64,000 bases of DNA from Pseudomonas sp. FP2196 (GTDB lineage Bacteria > Pseudomonadota > Gammaproteobacteria > Pseudomonadales > Pseudomonadaceae). Positions 47,762 to 57,686 of this stretch are shown here, piece after piece. How positions within the stretch are numbered: the stretch's first letter is position 1; each line of letters begins with the position of its first letter. Made by a program: the position numbers and the translations under genes. The notes beneath the pieces were generated by a model that was given only the letters and a program-made list of their open reading frames with translations, searched no databases and was not told the DNA's origin. The DNA lies in the NCBI RefSeq assembly GCF_030687715.1, contig NZ_CP117445.1, forward strand, positions 623,501-687,500, in the 5' to 3' direction.

Positions 47762-48712
47762 ATGGACTTCAAAGACTATTACAAGATACTCGGCGTGGAG
47801 CCGACAGCAGACGACAAGGCAATCAAGGCTGCCTATCGCAAGCTGGCGCGCAAATACCACCCCGATGTCAGCAAGGAAAAAGACGCCGAGGCCAAGTTCA
47901 AGGACGCCTCGGAAGCCTATGAAGCGCTGAAAAGTGCCGACAAACGCGCCGAATACGACGAGCTGCGCCGCTACGGCCAGCACGGTCAGCCGTTCCAGGG
48001 GCCACCGGGCTGGCAGAGCCGTGGCGGTTTTGGTGGCGGCGGTGGCGACACCGGCGACTTCTCGGACTTCTTCAGTTCGATCTTCGGCAATCGCGGCCCC
48101 GGTTTCGGTGGCGGTGAAGGTCGGCAACAACGCAGTGCAGGGCGCCGAGGGCAAGACGTGGAAATGGAACTGCCGATCTTCCTCGAGGAAACGCTCTCGA
48201 ACGAATCGAAGAAGGTCACCTTTCAGGTGCCGCAATACAACGCCAACGGCCAGCACGTCAGCAACACCAGCAAGAGCCTGAACGTGAAGATCCCGGCGGG
48301 CGTGACTGACGGCGAGCGCATCCGCCTCAAAGGTCAGGGCGCACCTGGCGTCGGTGGCGGGGCGAACGGCGATCTGTACCTGACCATTCGTTTCGCGCCG
48401 CATCCGAAGTTCGATGTCGAAGGCGAAAACCTGATCATCACGTTGCCGCTGGCACCGTGGGAATTGGCGTTGGGCGCTGAAGTGGCCGTGCCGACCCTGA
48501 CCGGCAAGATCAACCTCAAGGTTCCGGCCGGCAGCCAGAACGGTCAGCGCATGCGCGCCAAGGGCCATGGTCTGAAAAACAAGGCCGGCGAGCGCGGTTA
48601 TCTGTTCGTGCAGCTCAAGGCCGTGATGCCGAAAGCAGCGGACGATGACGTCAAGGCGTTGTGGCAGGAACTGGCGAAAAAAGCCGCCTTCAATCCGCGA
48701 GAGAACTTCTGA
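47762..48712 (+). CDS. cbpA: Curved-DNA-binding J-domain co-chaperone CbpA
   Basis: A 316-residue DnaJ-like protein. J-domain at residues 1-70 with His33-Pro-Asp35; Gly/Phe-rich linker at about 80-125; two C-terminal beta domains ([39 protein letters not shown]). There is no Cys-rich zinc domain, which separates it from DnaJ. It stimulates Hsp70 and binds curved DNA. ATG 47762 begins the J-domain; an ATG 15 bases upstream is possible. cbpM follows 23 bases later. Confidence 0.93.
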   Translation: MDFKDYYKILGVEPTADDKAIKAAYRKLARKYHPDVSKEKDAEAKFKDASEAYEALKSADKRAEYDELRRYGQHGQPFQGPPGWQSRGGFGGGGGDTGDFSDFFSSIFGNRGPGFGGGEGRQQRSAGRRGQDVEMELPIFLEETLSNESKKVTFQVPQYNANGQHVSNTSKSLNVKIPAGVTDGERIRLKGQGAPGVGGGANGDLYLTIRFAPHPKFDVEGENLIITLPLAPWELALGAEVAVPTLTGKINLKVPAGSQNGQRMRAKGHGLKNKAGERGYLFVQLKAVMPKAADDDVKALWQELAKKAAFNPRENF

Positions 48713-48735
48713 ACCCAGCGACGGAGTAGCCCATC

Positions 48736-49041
48736 ATGAGCAGCCCCCTGATCGTTCAACTGGACATGGCAGAATTCTGTGAGGCGGCCGATTTGTCGGA
48801 CGTCTACGTGATCGAAATCGTCGAACACGGCATCCTCGAACCTCAGGGCGCGCAGCCCAGGGAATGGCGTTTCACCGATTACGAGCTGACGCTGGCCAAA
48901 CGCGCCGCCAAGCTGCGGCGCGATCTGGAACTGGAGTGGGAAGGCGTCGCCCTGGCGTTGAATCTGCTGGAAGAAGTGCAGGAACTGCGAGCCGAAAACC
49001 GTATGTTGCGCCAGCGATTGGGGCGGCTGGTGGTCGAGTAG
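48736..49041 (+). CDS. cbpM: CbpA modulator CbpM
   Basis: A 101-residue MerR-like helical protein (FCEAADLSDVYVIEIVEHGI, EWRFTDYELTLAKRAAKLRRDL, and a C-terminal heptad stretch LLEEVQELRAENRMLRQRL). CbpM binds the J-domain of CbpA and blocks its co-chaperone and DNA-binding activity. GGAG lies 9 bases before the ATG. Confidence 0.92.
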   Translation: MSSPLIVQLDMAEFCEAADLSDVYVIEIVEHGILEPQGAQPREWRFTDYELTLAKRAAKLRRDLELEWEGVALALNLLEEVQELRAENRMLRQRLGRLVVE

Positions 49042-49077
49042 TTTTACCGTTGTTTACAGGTTGCACTGAAGGGCCTC

Positions 49078-49170
49078 TTCGCTGGCAAGCCAGCTCCCAC
49101 AAGTATCGCGTCGAATGCATATTTTGCGACCGACGCAGAACCCTGTGGGAGCTGGCTTGCCAGCGATGAA
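49078..49170. repeat. Family A repeat pair (CGCTGGCAAGCCAGC form)
   Basis: TTCGCTGGCAAGCCAGCTCC faces TGTGGGAGCTGGCTTGCCAG between the convergent cbpM and kinase genes. Confidence 0.85.
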
Positions 49171-49189
49171 TTCCCCTCGGTTTATCTGC

Positions 49190-50317
49190 TTAAACCTTTC
49201 TGGGCAACACCACTCTGAACAGCGTCCCGTCAGCCGCATTCGAGCTGACTTCGATTGTCCCGCCATGAGCGGTGACCACTTCCTTGACGATAAACAACCC
49301 CAACCCGAGGCTGGTGGAAGGGTGCCCAAGTTGTTCGTCGGCGCTGCGCACCAGCGGGTCGAAGATCGTGCCAATCGCCTCTTCTGGAATCGGTGTGCCG
49401 TGGTTATGCACCGCAATGCATACGCTATCGCCCTCGCCGCTGAGGGTGACGGTCACGTCGTGCTGGTTCGAACCGTGCTGCAAGGCATTGCCGATCAGGT
49501 TTTGCAGCAGTTGATCGATGCGCCCGGCATCCCAGGAGCCCTTGGTATCGCCTTCTACAGTCAGCAATGGATCGCATTCCGGATTGCCCGCGCAAGCCTC
49601 GGCAATCGCCGCCCGCGCCGCGTCGGCCATGTCCATCGACGCCGGTTCGATCGGCAGGCTTCTGCCCAGACGACTACGCACCAGCTCCAGCAAGTCGCTG
49701 ACCATGGCCGCCATGTGTCGCGCGCCACGTTTGATATTGAGTGCGCACGTCAGGGCATCGCCCTCAAGACGGGTTTTGCGCAGCAGCAGTTCGGTAGACA
49801 TGCTCACCGCTTGCAGCGGGGCGCGCAGATCATGGCCGAGGATAGCGAGGAAGATGTCGCGCGAACGGTTGACCTGCTCGGCATAGGCGGCGGTCGATTC
49901 GGCCAGGGCTTCGTCGATGGCTTCGTTGAAGCGGATCATGTCCTGGAAATAGGCTACGTCAGGGGATTGCAGGCTGTTGACCCACAGGCGAATCACGCAG
50001 GCCCGCAGATGGCGGAATTCACTGGTCATCTGCACCAGATCAAAACCCACGGTGTGGCGCAGTTCGCCATGGCTGGCGCCGGCCTCGTCCAGGCTGGGGG
50101 TTTTTTCCGGACCGTCGCCCTTGGCTTTGGCGGCCTGTTCGGCGGGGCTTTGCGGTTTGCTCATGTCGCGGGCGGCGGCCCGCAGGATTTCGCTGGCGTG
50201 ATCGCGCAGCGCGGTGGAGTCCAGATGGTCGGCGGCCGGGGTAATGGTAGCGGCAAACTGTTCCCATTCATCGACGATAGGGTCGATGTTAGCCACGATG
50301 AACTCGGAAAGACGCAT
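49190..50317 (-). CDS. Sensor histidine kinase with RsbRD-type N-terminal domain
   Basis: A 375-residue soluble protein. Residues about 1-150 resemble the RsbRD/RsbT co-antagonist N-terminal sensor (IVANIDPIVDEWEQFA). Then comes a HisKA dimerisation domain with the phospho-acceptor His in ILGHDLRAPLQAVS, and a HATPase domain with N box LLQNLIGNALQHG, TSLGLGLFIVKEVV and a final TLFRVVLP. No membrane segments. No response-regulator gene is adjacent, so it is an orphan kinase; its stimulus and partner are unknown. AGGGA is 6 bases before the ATG at 50317. Confidence 0.88.
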   Translation of the reverse strand: MRLSEFIVANIDPIVDEWEQFAATITPAADHLDSTALRDHASEILRAAARDMSKPQSPAEQAAKAKGDGPEKTPSLDEAGASHGELRHTVGFDLVQMTSEFRHLRACVIRLWVNSLQSPDVAYFQDMIRFNEAIDEALAESTAAYAEQVNRSRDIFLAILGHDLRAPLQAVSMSTELLLRKTRLEGDALTCALNIKRGARHMAAMVSDLLELVRSRLGRSLPIEPASMDMADAARAAIAEACAGNPECDPLLTVEGDTKGSWDAGRIDQLLQNLIGNALQHGSNQHDVTVTLSGEGDSVCIAVHNHGTPIPEEAIGTIFDPLVRSADEQLGHPSTSLGLGLFIVKEVVTAHGGTIEVSSNAADGTLFRVVLPRKV

Positions 50318-50413
50318 GGGCAGTCCCTGAAAATAGTGAAGCGAATCGAATATTAGTCCCTTTGGCGGGAAATACACGACCGTTTGTGCGGCGGTTTTCT
50401 ACCGCGATCAAAA

Positions 50414-50453
50414 AGGCCCCGAGACTGCGCGGCAGGGCACGGCTTCGGGGCCT
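50414..50453 (-). terminator. Terminator of the urt-ure operon
   Basis: AGGCCCCGA and TCGGGGCCT pair around a 22-base loop. On the minus strand the stem is followed by TTTTT, 19 bases after the ureC stop. It is also T-rich on the other side. Confidence 0.85.
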
Positions 50454-50471
50454 GTTTTTATGGCGTTGAGG

Positions 50472-52172
50472 TCAGAACAGGAAGTAGCGCTGAGCCATTG
50501 GCAGGGTGTCTGCCGGTTCGCACCACAGCAACACGCCGTCGGCCTTGACCTGATAAGTCTGCGGATCGACATCGATGTTCGGCAGGTAATCGTTGTGGAT
50601 CAGATCGGTTTTTTGCACCTCGCGGCAACCTTTGACCACGGCGATTTTCTTCTTCAGCCCCAGCGTTTCCGGCAATCCGGCTTCCTGCGCGGCCTGACTG
50701 ATAAAGGTCAGGCTGGTGGCGTGCAGCGAACCGCCGTAGCTGGCGAACATCGGGCGGTAGTGCACCGGTTGCGGTGTCGGAATCGATGCGTTGGCATCAC
50801 CCATCAAGCTCGCCGCAATGGCCCCTCCCTTGAGAATCAGCGTCGGCTTTACGCCGAAAAACGCCGGGCGCCACAACACCAGATCCGCCCATTTACCGAC
50901 TTCGACCGAACCCACCTCATGGCTGATGCCATGGGTGATCGCCGGGTTGATCGTGTACTTGGCGATGTAGCGTTTGGCGCGGAAGTTGTCGTTGCCTGCG
51001 CCGTCCAGGGGCAGCGGGCCGCGCTGCTTTTTCATCTTGTCGGCGGTCTGCCAGGTGCGCGTGATGACCTCACCGACGCGGCCCATCGCCTGGCTATCGG
51101 AGCTGATCATCGAGAACGCTCCGAGGTCGTGGAGGATGTCTTCGGCGGCAATCGTCTCGCGACGGATGCGGCTCTCGGCGAAAGCCACGTCTTCGGCAAT
51201 GCTCGGGTCGAGGTGGTGGCAGACCATCAGCATGTCGAGGTGTTCGTCGATGGTGTTACGGGTGAACGGCCGGGTCGGGTTGGTCGAGCTCGGCAGCACG
51301 TTGGCAAACCCGCAGGCCTTGATGATGTCTGGCGCGTGACCGCCACCGGCACCTTCGGTGTGATAGGTGTGAATGGTGCGGCCCTTGAACGCGCCGAGGG
51401 TGGTTTCGACAAAACCGGATTCGTTGAGTGTGTCGGTGTGGATCGCCACTTGTACGTCGTACTGATCAGCGACGTTCAGGCAGTTGTCGATACTCGCCGG
51501 GGTAGTGCCCCAGTCTTCGTGCAGCTTGAGGCCGATGGCGCCGGCCTTGACCTGTTCGATCAACGGCTCCGGCAGGCTGGCATTGCCTTTGCCGGTGAGG
51601 CCGATGTTCATCGGGAAGGCATCGGCGGCCTGGAGCATGCGCGCCAGGTGCCACGGCCCGGACGTACAGGTGGTCGCATTGGTGCCCGTGGCAGGTCCCG
51701 TGCCGCCTCCGATCATGGTGGTCACGCCGCTCATCAGCGCTTCTTCGATCTGTTGCGGGCAGATGAAGTGAATGTGCGTGTCGATGCCGCCGGCGGTGAG
51801 GATCATGCCTTCACCGGCGATCACTTCGGTGCTGGCGCCGATGGCGATGTTCACGTTCGGCTGCACGTCCGGATTGCCGGCCTTGCCGATCGCGGCGATG
51901 CGCCCGTCCTTGAGGCCGACGTCGGCTTTGACGATGCCCCAGTGGTCGATGATCAGCGCGTTGGTGATCAGCGTGTCGACCACTTCGGCGGCGAGCAACT
52001 GGCTTTGGCCCTGGCCGTCGCGGATGACTTTGCCGCCACCGAATTTGACCTCTTCGCCGTAGGTGGTGAAGTCCTGCTCGACTTCGATCCACAGCTCGGT
52101 GTCGGCCAGGCGCACCTTGTCGCCGACGGTGGGGCCGAACATGTCGGCGTAGGCCTGTTTAGAAATCTTCAT
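50472..52172 (-). CDS. ureC: Urease alpha subunit UreC
   Basis: A 566-residue catalytic subunit of urease. All active-site residues are visible: nickel ligands His133 and His135 (DTHIHF), bridging carbamylated Lys216 (GLKLHED), His245, His271 and Asp359 (SSDSQ), with flap Cys318 and catalytic His319 (MVCHHLD). It hydrolyses urea to ammonia and carbamate in the cytoplasm in a complex with UreA and UreB. The ATG at 52172 gives the family start [15 protein letters not shown]. Last gene of the long urt-ure unit, ending at a terminator. Confidence 0.98.
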   Translation of the reverse strand: MKISKQAYADMFGPTVGDKVRLADTELWIEVEQDFTTYGEEVKFGGGKVIRDGQGQSQLLAAEVVDTLITNALIIDHWGIVKADVGLKDGRIAAIGKAGNPDVQPNVNIAIGASTEVIAGEGMILTAGGIDTHIHFICPQQIEEALMSGVTTMIGGGTGPATGTNATTCTSGPWHLARMLQAADAFPMNIGLTGKGNASLPEPLIEQVKAGAIGLKLHEDWGTTPASIDNCLNVADQYDVQVAIHTDTLNESGFVETTLGAFKGRTIHTYHTEGAGGGHAPDIIKACGFANVLPSSTNPTRPFTRNTIDEHLDMLMVCHHLDPSIAEDVAFAESRIRRETIAAEDILHDLGAFSMISSDSQAMGRVGEVITRTWQTADKMKKQRGPLPLDGAGNDNFRAKRYIAKYTINPAITHGISHEVGSVEVGKWADLVLWRPAFFGVKPTLILKGGAIAASLMGDANASIPTPQPVHYRPMFASYGGSLHATSLTFISQAAQEAGLPETLGLKKKIAVVKGCREVQKTDLIHNDYLPNIDVDPQTYQVKADGVLLWCEPADTLPMAQRYFLF

Positions 52173-52257
52173 GTGCTCGCCTTGGGATTCAATTGGTTTT
52201 GAAATCGCTCGCATTACTCGCTTTCGCGAGCAGGCTTTCTTGCAGTCACCTGATGAC

Positions 52258-52562
52258 TTAGAGATCACCCATGACCCGCCCGGCAAAGCCGAACACCCGC
52301 CGGTGCCCGGCGTAATCCACCAGTTCCACCTCGCGACTTTGCCCCGGCTCGAAGCGTACCGCCGTGCCGGCCGGAATATTCAGACGCATGCCACGGCTGG
52401 CCGCGCGATCAAAGGTCAGCGCGTCGTTGGTTTCGAAAAAGTGATAGTGCGAACCTACCTGGATCGGCCGGTCGCCGCTGTTGGCGACTTTCAGGCTGAC
52501 GGTGCGGCGGCCGACGTTGAGTTCGATGTCGCCGGGCTGGATCTGGTATTCACCGGGAATCA

Positions 52563-52563
<1 letters not shown>
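52258..52563 (-). CDS. ureB: Urease beta subunit UreB
   Basis: A 101-residue structural subunit: [32 protein letters not shown] and [17 protein letters not shown] are family hallmarks. Its ATG shares one base with the stop of the upstream acetyltransferase gene (TGATG), so expression is coupled to it. An 85-base gap with a half repeat separates it from ureC. Confidence 0.97.
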
Positions 52564-53635
<1,072 letters not shown>

Positions 53636-53644
53636 GGCGCGGCC

Positions 53645-53947
53645 TCAGACGATCGGTTGGTGGACGGTGACCAGTTTGGTGCCATCGGGAAACGTCGCTT
53701 CGACCTGAATCTCCGGGATCATTTCCGGGATGCCTTCCATCACTTGTTCGCGTGAAAGCAGAGTGGTGCCGAAGTGCATCAACTCGGCCACGGTCCGGCC
53801 GTCACGGGCGCCTTCGAGCAGCGCGGCGGAGATGTAGGCCATGGCTTCCGGGTAGTTGAGTTTCACGCCGCGCGCCAGTCGGCGCTCGGCGACGAGGCCG
53901 GCGGTGAAGATCAGCAGCTTGTCTTTTTCGCGTGGGGTCAGGTCCAT
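53645..53947 (-). CDS. ureA: Urease gamma subunit UreA
   Basis: A 100-residue subunit: [41 protein letters not shown] and [23 protein letters not shown] ending ([19 protein letters not shown]). It forms the urease trimer with UreB and UreC. The upstream gap to ureD (83 bases) holds a half copy of a family B repeat. Confidence 0.98.
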   Translation of the reverse strand: MDLTPREKDKLLIFTAGLVAERRLARGVKLNYPEAMAYISAALLEGARDGRTVAELMHFGTTLLSREQVMEGIPEMIPEIQVEATFPDGTKLVTVHQPIV

Positions 53948-53986
53948 TGTGGGAATCCAGTATCGGCAGTTAAAAGTTATTAAGTT

Positions 53987-54018
53987 GATCGCGGCCCGAG
54001 CCTTCGGCAGCTCCTACA
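53987..54018. repeat. Half copy of a family B repeat between ureD and ureA
   Basis: GATCGCGGCCCGAGCCTTCG...CTCCTACA is one arm only, with a few extra bases (CCCGA). Confidence 0.65.
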
Positions 54019-54030
54019 GGGGAATGCATT

Positions 54031-54870
54031 TCAGGTGTTCCAGATTCGGGGGGGCTGGGCTTCGCGGCCTAGCAGCACCGGCCGTAGCAAACGCCAAAGA
54101 TCAATAAGCCAGGCGCGAGCGAGCAATGCCTCACTGGCCAGACAACGGGCCACCAACAACCCCGGCAACTGCGTCAGATCCCCACGCACCTCATGGCCCA
54201 GCGAGCGACACCGTTCCAGCAGTTCGGCATCAATCTCGCCAGTCACCAGCAACGTCGCAAACACCGGTTGCCCGTCCAGCCCGATCGGCGACTCAAGCAA
54301 ACCGTCACCGCCGACAATGCGCTGACGCTCGTGCCAGAGCAATCGACCGTCGCGACGAATATCCAGGTGCGCCTGAAAATGCCCACGGTCGAAGCGCTCG
54401 CCACTGGCCGGGCGACCCAGCGCCACCACATCCCAGTAGAACAGCCGCGCATCGCCTTCCAGTTCAATCGAAGTGCTCAGTTCAGCCTGCGCGGCGCTGT
54501 AGACGATGGTTTCCTGAGGCAGCCATTCCAGCGTCGCCCCGGCCGCCACTTTCAGATCGAGTTTCTGGTAAGCCGGCCCCGCCGCGCGATACCACTTCGC
54601 CGCGCCGGGGCTGGTGATCTGCGCCCAGGCGTCTGTTTCGACGCGTGCGCTGATGTCCAGTCGATCACCGCCGGCAATCCCGCCCGGTGGGTGGACGATG
54701 ATGTGTTGGCAGACTTCAGGGCCTTCAGCGTACAGGTGTTTCTGCACCCGCAGCGGGCCGAGGTGCCGGCGCATGACCGGGCGCGAGCAGTCGCCGAAAC
54801 GGGCGTAGGCCAGTTCCAGCTCGGCGTGCCAGCTCGGGGTAAACAGGGCAGGTGAGACAGTCGAGTTCAT
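54031..54870 (-). CDS. ureD: Urease accessory protein UreD
   Basis: A 279-residue scaffold protein of the nickel-insertion complex (with UreF and UreG). Landmarks: [45 protein letters not shown], and [10 protein letters not shown]. The gene starts 30 bases after urtE with no obvious promoter, so it is probably transcribed from the urt promoter. Confidence 0.96.
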   Translation of the reverse strand: MNSTVSPALFTPSWHAELELAYARFGDCSRPVMRRHLGPLRVQKHLYAEGPEVCQHIIVHPPGGIAGGDRLDISARVETDAWAQITSPGAAKWYRAAGPAYQKLDLKVAAGATLEWLPQETIVYSAAQAELSTSIELEGDARLFYWDVVALGRPASGERFDRGHFQAHLDIRRDGRLLWHERQRIVGGDGLLESPIGLDGQPVFATLLVTGEIDAELLERCRSLGHEVRGDLTQLPGLLVARCLASEALLARAWLIDLWRLLRPVLLGREAQPPRIWNT

Positions 54871-54900
54871 AGTTTCTGATTATCGTTAGGAAGCTACAGG

Positions 54901-55599
54901 TTAGATGGTTACCAGCCCACGCACACCCTCGGCCTCCATATTTTCTCCGCGACCCTGCTGGACGATCTCGCCCCGGGACATCACCAGGTATTGATCGGCC
55001 AGTTCGGCGGCGAAATCGTAGAACTGCTCGACCAGCAGAATCGCCATGTCGCCGCGAGCCGCCAGTTTCTTGATCACCGCGCCGATCTCCTTGATCACCG
55101 ACGGCTGGATGCCTTCGGTGGGTTCGTCGAGGATCAGCAAGCGCGGACGGCTGGCCAGTGCGCGACCAATCGCGAGCTGTTGTTGTTGACCACCGGACAG
55201 ATCGCCGCCGCGACGCTGTTTCATTTGCAACAGCACCGGGAACAGTTCGTAGATAAACGCAGGGACTTCCTTGGCTTCGGAGCCGGGAAAACGCGACAGG
55301 CCCATCAGCAGGTTTTCTTCCACGGTCAGCCGCCCGAAAATCTCCCGGCCCTGCGGCACGTAAGCGATGCCGGCATGTACCCGTTGGTGCGGCTTGAACG
55401 TGGTAATCGGTTTGCCTTCCCAATTCACTGCGCCTTCCTTGGCCGGCAACAGGCCCATCAGGCATTTGAGCAGGGTGGTCTTGCCCACGCCGTTACGGCC
55501 GAGCAGGCAGGTGACTTCGCCGACCTTCACGTCAAACGTGAGGCCGCGCAGGATGTGGCTACCGCCGTAGTACTGGTGCAGCTTGTCGACTTGCAGCAT
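54901..55599 (-). CDS. urtE: Urea ABC transporter ATPase UrtE
   Basis: A 232-residue LivF-type ATPase: Walker A GRNGVGKTTL, signature LSGGQQQQLAIGRALA, Walker [15 protein letters not shown] and LVEQFYDFAAELAD. The TEGIQPS sequence is characteristic of UrtE. It energises urea uptake with UrtD. AAGGA precedes the ATG. Confidence 0.96.
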   Translation of the reverse strand: MLQVDKLHQYYGGSHILRGLTFDVKVGEVTCLLGRNGVGKTTLLKCLMGLLPAKEGAVNWEGKPITTFKPHQRVHAGIAYVPQGREIFGRLTVEENLLMGLSRFPGSEAKEVPAFIYELFPVLLQMKQRRGGDLSGGQQQQLAIGRALASRPRLLILDEPTEGIQPSVIKEIGAVIKKLAARGDMAILLVEQFYDFAAELADQYLVMSRGEIVQQGRGENMEAEGVRGLVTI

Positions 55600-55630
55600 G
55601 TCCGTATTCCTTCAGTTACACCCAAAACCC

Positions 55631-55719
55631 TGTGGGAGCTGGCTTGCCAGCGATGGTGGTGGATCAGTCGGCATCAACGCTGGATTTGCCGGCCTCATCG
55701 CTGGCAGCCAGCCCCCACA
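55631..55719. repeat. Family A repeat pair between urtD and urtE
   Basis: TGTGGGAGCTGGCTTGCCAG faces CATCGCTGGCAGCCAGCCCC inside the operon (141-base gap). Confidence 0.75.
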
Positions 55720-55740
55720 GTTTTGATAAGTGTTTGCAGT

Positions 55741-56610
55741 TCACCGGCCGAGGTAGACCTCGATCACCCGCTCGTTTTCCTGCACCTGCTCCAGCGACCC
55801 TTCGGCCAAAACACTGCCCTGGTGCAACACCGTCACGTGGTCGGCAATCGAGCCGACGAAACCCATGTCGTGCTCGACCACCATCAGCGAATGCTTGCCT
55901 GCCAGCGACTTGAACAGCTCGGCGGTGAATTCGGTTTCGGCGTCGGTCATGCCCGCCACCGGTTCGTCGAGCAGTAGCAGTTGCGGGTCTTGCATCAGCA
56001 ACATGCCGATTTCCAGAAACTGCTTCTGGCCGTGGGACAACAGGCCCGCCGGGCGATTGACCGAGGTGGTCAGGCGAATCGTCTCCAGCACTTCGCTGAT
56101 GCGATCTTTCTGCTCACCACTCAGCCGTGCACGCAAACTGGCCCACACCGACTTGTCGGTCTTCTGCGCCAGTTCGAGGTTTTCAAACACGCTCAGCGCT
56201 TCAAACACTGTCGGTTTCTGGAACTTGCGGCCGATGCCGGCCTGGGCGATCTGCACTTCGCTCATCTGCGTCAGGTCGAGGGTTTCGCCGAACCACGCTT
56301 TGCCATGACTCGGGCGGGTCTTGCCGGTGATCACGTCCATCAACGTGGTCTTGCCTGCGCCGTTGGGGCCGATGATGCAGCGCAACTCGCCGACACCGAT
56401 GTACAGGTTGAGATTGTTCAGCGCGCGGAAGCCGTCGAAGCTGACGCTGATGTCTTCCAGGGTCAGGATCGTGCCGTGGCGGGTGTCGAGGCCCGGGCCG
56501 ACGCGTTGGCCGAGGCCGATGGAGTCGCGGCTGGTGCCGGCGTCCTTGTTCGGCTCGACGGGGAAAAAGGCTGGCTCCAGCATGAATTCAGCGCTCGCCG
56601 TGACTCTCAT
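55741..56610 (-). CDS. urtD: Urea ABC transporter ATPase UrtD
   Basis: A 289-residue LivG-type ATPase with an N-terminal extension of about 45 residues. Walker A GPNGAGKTTLMDVITGKTRP, signature LSHGQKQFLEIGMLL, Walker B LLLDEPVAGMTDAE, and VVEHDMGFVGSIAD. The ATG at 56610 overlaps the urtC stop by 4 bases and has GAGG 6 bases upstream; an internal ATG at residue 10 is less likely. Confidence 0.95.
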   Translation of the reverse strand: MRVTASAEFMLEPAFFPVEPNKDAGTSRDSIGLGQRVGPGLDTRHGTILTLEDISVSFDGFRALNNLNLYIGVGELRCIIGPNGAGKTTLMDVITGKTRPSHGKAWFGETLDLTQMSEVQIAQAGIGRKFQKPTVFEALSVFENLELAQKTDKSVWASLRARLSGEQKDRISEVLETIRLTTSVNRPAGLLSHGQKQFLEIGMLLMQDPQLLLLDEPVAGMTDAETEFTAELFKSLAGKHSLMVVEHDMGFVGSIADHVTVLHQGSVLAEGSLEQVQENERVIEVYLGR

Positions 56611-57686
56611 GATTCACCTCGTTTCTTCAGCAGACCGATCACGCCTTTGGGCAGGTACAGGGTCACGACGATGAACAGCGCGCCGAGGAAGAACAGCCAG
56701 TACTCCGGGAACGCCACGGTGAACCAGCTTTTCATGCCGTTGACCACACCGGCGCCGAGCAACGGCCCGATCAGCGTGCCACGCCCGCCAAGAGCAACCC
56801 ACACGGCTGCTTCGATGGAGTTGGTCGGCGACATTTCGCTCGGGTTGATGATCCCGACTTGCGGCACGTACAACGCCCCGGCCAAACCGCACAACACCGC
56901 ACTCAACACCCAGACGAACAGCTTGAAACCACGCGGATCGTAGCCGCAGAACATCAGACGGTTTTCCGCATCGCGCAGCGCGGTCAGCACCCGGCCGAAC
57001 TTGCTCTGCGCCAGACGCCAGCCAATGAACAGACTCGCCACCAGCAACAACACGGTCGCCAGAAACAGCACCGCGCGGGTGCCCGGTTCAGTGATGCCGA
57101 AACCGAGAATCGTGCGGAAATTGGTAAAGCCGTTGTTGCCGCCAAACCCGGTTTCGTTGCGGAAGAACAGCAGCATGCCGGCGAAGGTCAGGGCCTGGGT
57201 CATGATCGAGAAATACACGCCCTTGATCCGCGAGCGGAAGGCGAAAAAGCCGAACACCAGTGCCAGTAATCCCGGCGCCAACACCACCAGACACATCGCC
57301 CAGACAAAGCTGCTGGTGCCGGTCCAGTACCAGGGCAATTCAGTCCACGACAGGAAGGTCATGAACGCCGGCAAGCCATCACCGGCGGCCTGACGCATCA
57401 GGTACATGCCCATCGCATAACCGCCGAGGGCGAAGAACAAACCATGGCCGAGGGACAGCAGACCGGCGTAACCCCAGACCAGATCCAGCGCCAGGGCGAC
57501 GATGGCGTAGCAGAGGATTTTTCCCACCAGCGTCAGGGTGTAAGCCGAGACATGCAGCGCACTGTCCGGCGACAACAGTGACAGCAGCGGCAGGGCGACC
57601 AACAGGGCGAGAATCACCGCGCCGATGGCAATCGTGACTTTCGGGCCAGCCTTTTGCGTGGCCGTAACGAGTAGAGGCTGGTTCAT
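56607..57686 (-). CDS. urtC: Urea ABC transporter permease UrtC
   Basis: A 359-residue LivM-type permease with about nine hydrophobic segments. Landmarks: LDLVWGYAGLLSLGHGLFFALGGYA (read across two helices), GFGGNNGFTNF, coupling segment FGRVLTALRDAENRLMFCGYDP, and WLFFLGALFIVVTLYLPKG. Its start shares one base with the urtB stop (TGATG). The frame extends far upstream over urtB, but the ATG at 57686 gives the family start. Confidence 0.95.
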   Translation of the reverse strand: MNQPLLVTATQKAGPKVTIAIGAVILALLVALPLLSLLSPDSALHVSAYTLTLVGKILCYAIVALALDLVWGYAGLLSLGHGLFFALGGYAMGMYLMRQAAGDGLPAFMTFLSWTELPWYWTGTSSFVWAMCLVVLAPGLLALVFGFFAFRSRIKGVYFSIMTQALTFAGMLLFFRNETGFGGNNGFTNFRTILGFGITEPGTRAVLFLATVLLLVASLFIGWRLAQSKFGRVLTALRDAENRLMFCGYDPRGFKLFVWVLSAVLCGLAGALYVPQVGIINPSEMSPTNSIEAAVWVALGGRGTLIGPLLGAGVVNGMKSWFTVAFPEYWLFFLGALFIVVTLYLPKGVIGLLKKRGES

